A DNA stretch of 5,495 nt from Anaerolineales bacterium (GTDB taxonomy: Bacteria > Chloroflexota > Anaerolineae > Anaerolineales > UBA6663), in assembly GCA_017999235.1 (NCBI GenBank), contig JAGOBN010000322.1, forward strand, positions 1 through 5,495, in the 5' to 3' direction. Positions 4,939-5,495 of the stretch are shown here, piece after piece. Position numbers and translations under genes: made by a program. Below the pieces are notes generated by a model. That model saw only the letters and a list, made by a program, of their open reading frames with translations, was not told where the DNA came from and ran no database searches. Position 1 is the first letter of the stretch. Every line of letters begins with the position of its first letter.

Positions 4939-5495
4939 CACGAATGGCACGGGGGTTACACCAACCTCGTGTATCTGAGGGCCCGCTATTACTCAACCGC
5001 CGCCGGCCGGTTCGTCTCAAAAGATACCTGGCGAGGTAATTATACAAAGCCGTTGTCTCTGAACGCTTGGAACTACAGTAATAGCGATCCCCTAAATCGC
5101 GTTGATCCATCAGGCCATAACCCACGCTGTTCTCCCGATCTGATGATTACATCAGGTGGCGCAATACCCAATTGGCAAAACTGCGCGCGAGAGAGATTGG
5201 GTCAAATAATTGACGAGGCCTGGCCCAAAGCCGGTATGGCCTTGGTGAAACTATTTGCGGATGCTGAGTTTTCGGAGAGATATGGATCTGTTGCCGGCAC
5301 TACGGCCAAAAGACGACTGGATTGGTTGCTAGACGCTACAAGGGGCGATTACACTGTCGACTTCGCCCAAATAGGAGGGGATAATGGCTTAAAGGAAATT
5401 ATGGCAGACATTGCCCCAAGGTATAGTCACTTCAAGGAGATTTGGGGTTCTGATTGTGGTTTCAATGCCCAATTCCAAGATTCGCACCTGTATCC
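4939..5495 (+). CDS. Rhs-family protein fragment: end of Rhs core plus variable C-terminal (putative toxin) domain, partial
   Basis: After an in-frame TAG at 4936-4938 the plus strand is open to the window edge. The first residues, HEWHGGYTNLVYLRARYYS, then GRFVSKDTWRGNY and NSDPLNRVDPSGH (ending at 5118), are the classic end of the Rhs repeat-associated core, including the LRARYY and DPSG signatures. In Rhs and related polymorphic toxins this core ends a large surface or secreted shell protein, and the domain after DPSG is the variable tip, often a toxin. Here at least 125 tip residues are visible (from NPRCSPDLMITSGG to FQDSHLYP), with three cysteines (C at 5128, 5176 and 5455) and no toxin motif I recognise. 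There is no room for the usual long N-terminal shell and no ATG before the core. GTG at 4969 is the only early start candidate, otherwise the fragment is a displaced or broken 3' end. The DNA is visibly more AT-rich than the left part of the window. Confidence 0.8.

Noticed and set aside
4907..5125. 72-codon minus-strand frame
   Set aside because: It lies opposite the Rhs core, whose plus-strand reading carries LRARYY and DPSG.

Overview
The window is a GC-rich chromosomal stretch. It reads as one leftward (minus-strand) gene cluster covering about 1-4721, followed on the right by a rightward, AT-richer Rhs fragment. No RNA gene or CRISPR array was seen. Organism assignment is inference only: high GC, a short homoserine dehydrogenase without an ACT domain, and Rhs-core protein next to housekeeping genes would fit an environmental Chloroflexota (Anaerolineae-like) genome, but other high-GC phyla are not excluded.

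Layout, right to left along the minus strand. (1) 4722-4938 is a short intergenic region with an extended -10 promoter pointing left. (2) 3702-4721 is a complete homoserine dehydrogenase (hom copy A). (3) 2916-3698 is a second, 5'-truncated copy of the same gene (copy B). It has the catalytic domain but no NAD(P)-binding domain, and a 132-bp segment of unknown origin replaces its front. (4) 2155-2919 is a short-chain dehydrogenase resembling DprE2, overlapping copy B by ATGA. (5) 700-2142 is an FAD-dependent oxidase resembling DprE1. (6) 1-628 is a conserved-looking hypothetical protein running off the left edge. On the plus strand, 4939-5495 encodes the end of an Rhs core and the beginning of its variable C-terminal domain. 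It has no proper 5' end and runs off the right edge.

How the parts fit. The oxidase/reductase pair would together epimerise a polyprenyl-phosphate-linked pentose at C2 (the DprE1/DprE2 reaction) for a cell-surface glycan. Homoserine dehydrogenase belongs to the aspartate-family amino-acid pathway, so its linkage looks positional rather than metabolic. The most notable signal is the hom tandem. The two catalytic domains are about 94% identical in protein, but only about 81% identical in DNA in the part counted by hand. Nearly all changes are silent, and copy A is consistently more AT-rich. The simplest reading is that a hom gene from a lower-GC relative, perhaps together with the adjacent Rhs DNA, recombined in just upstream of the native hom. 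This would have removed the native promoter and Rossmann domain and left the downstream genes behind the incoming gene's promoter.
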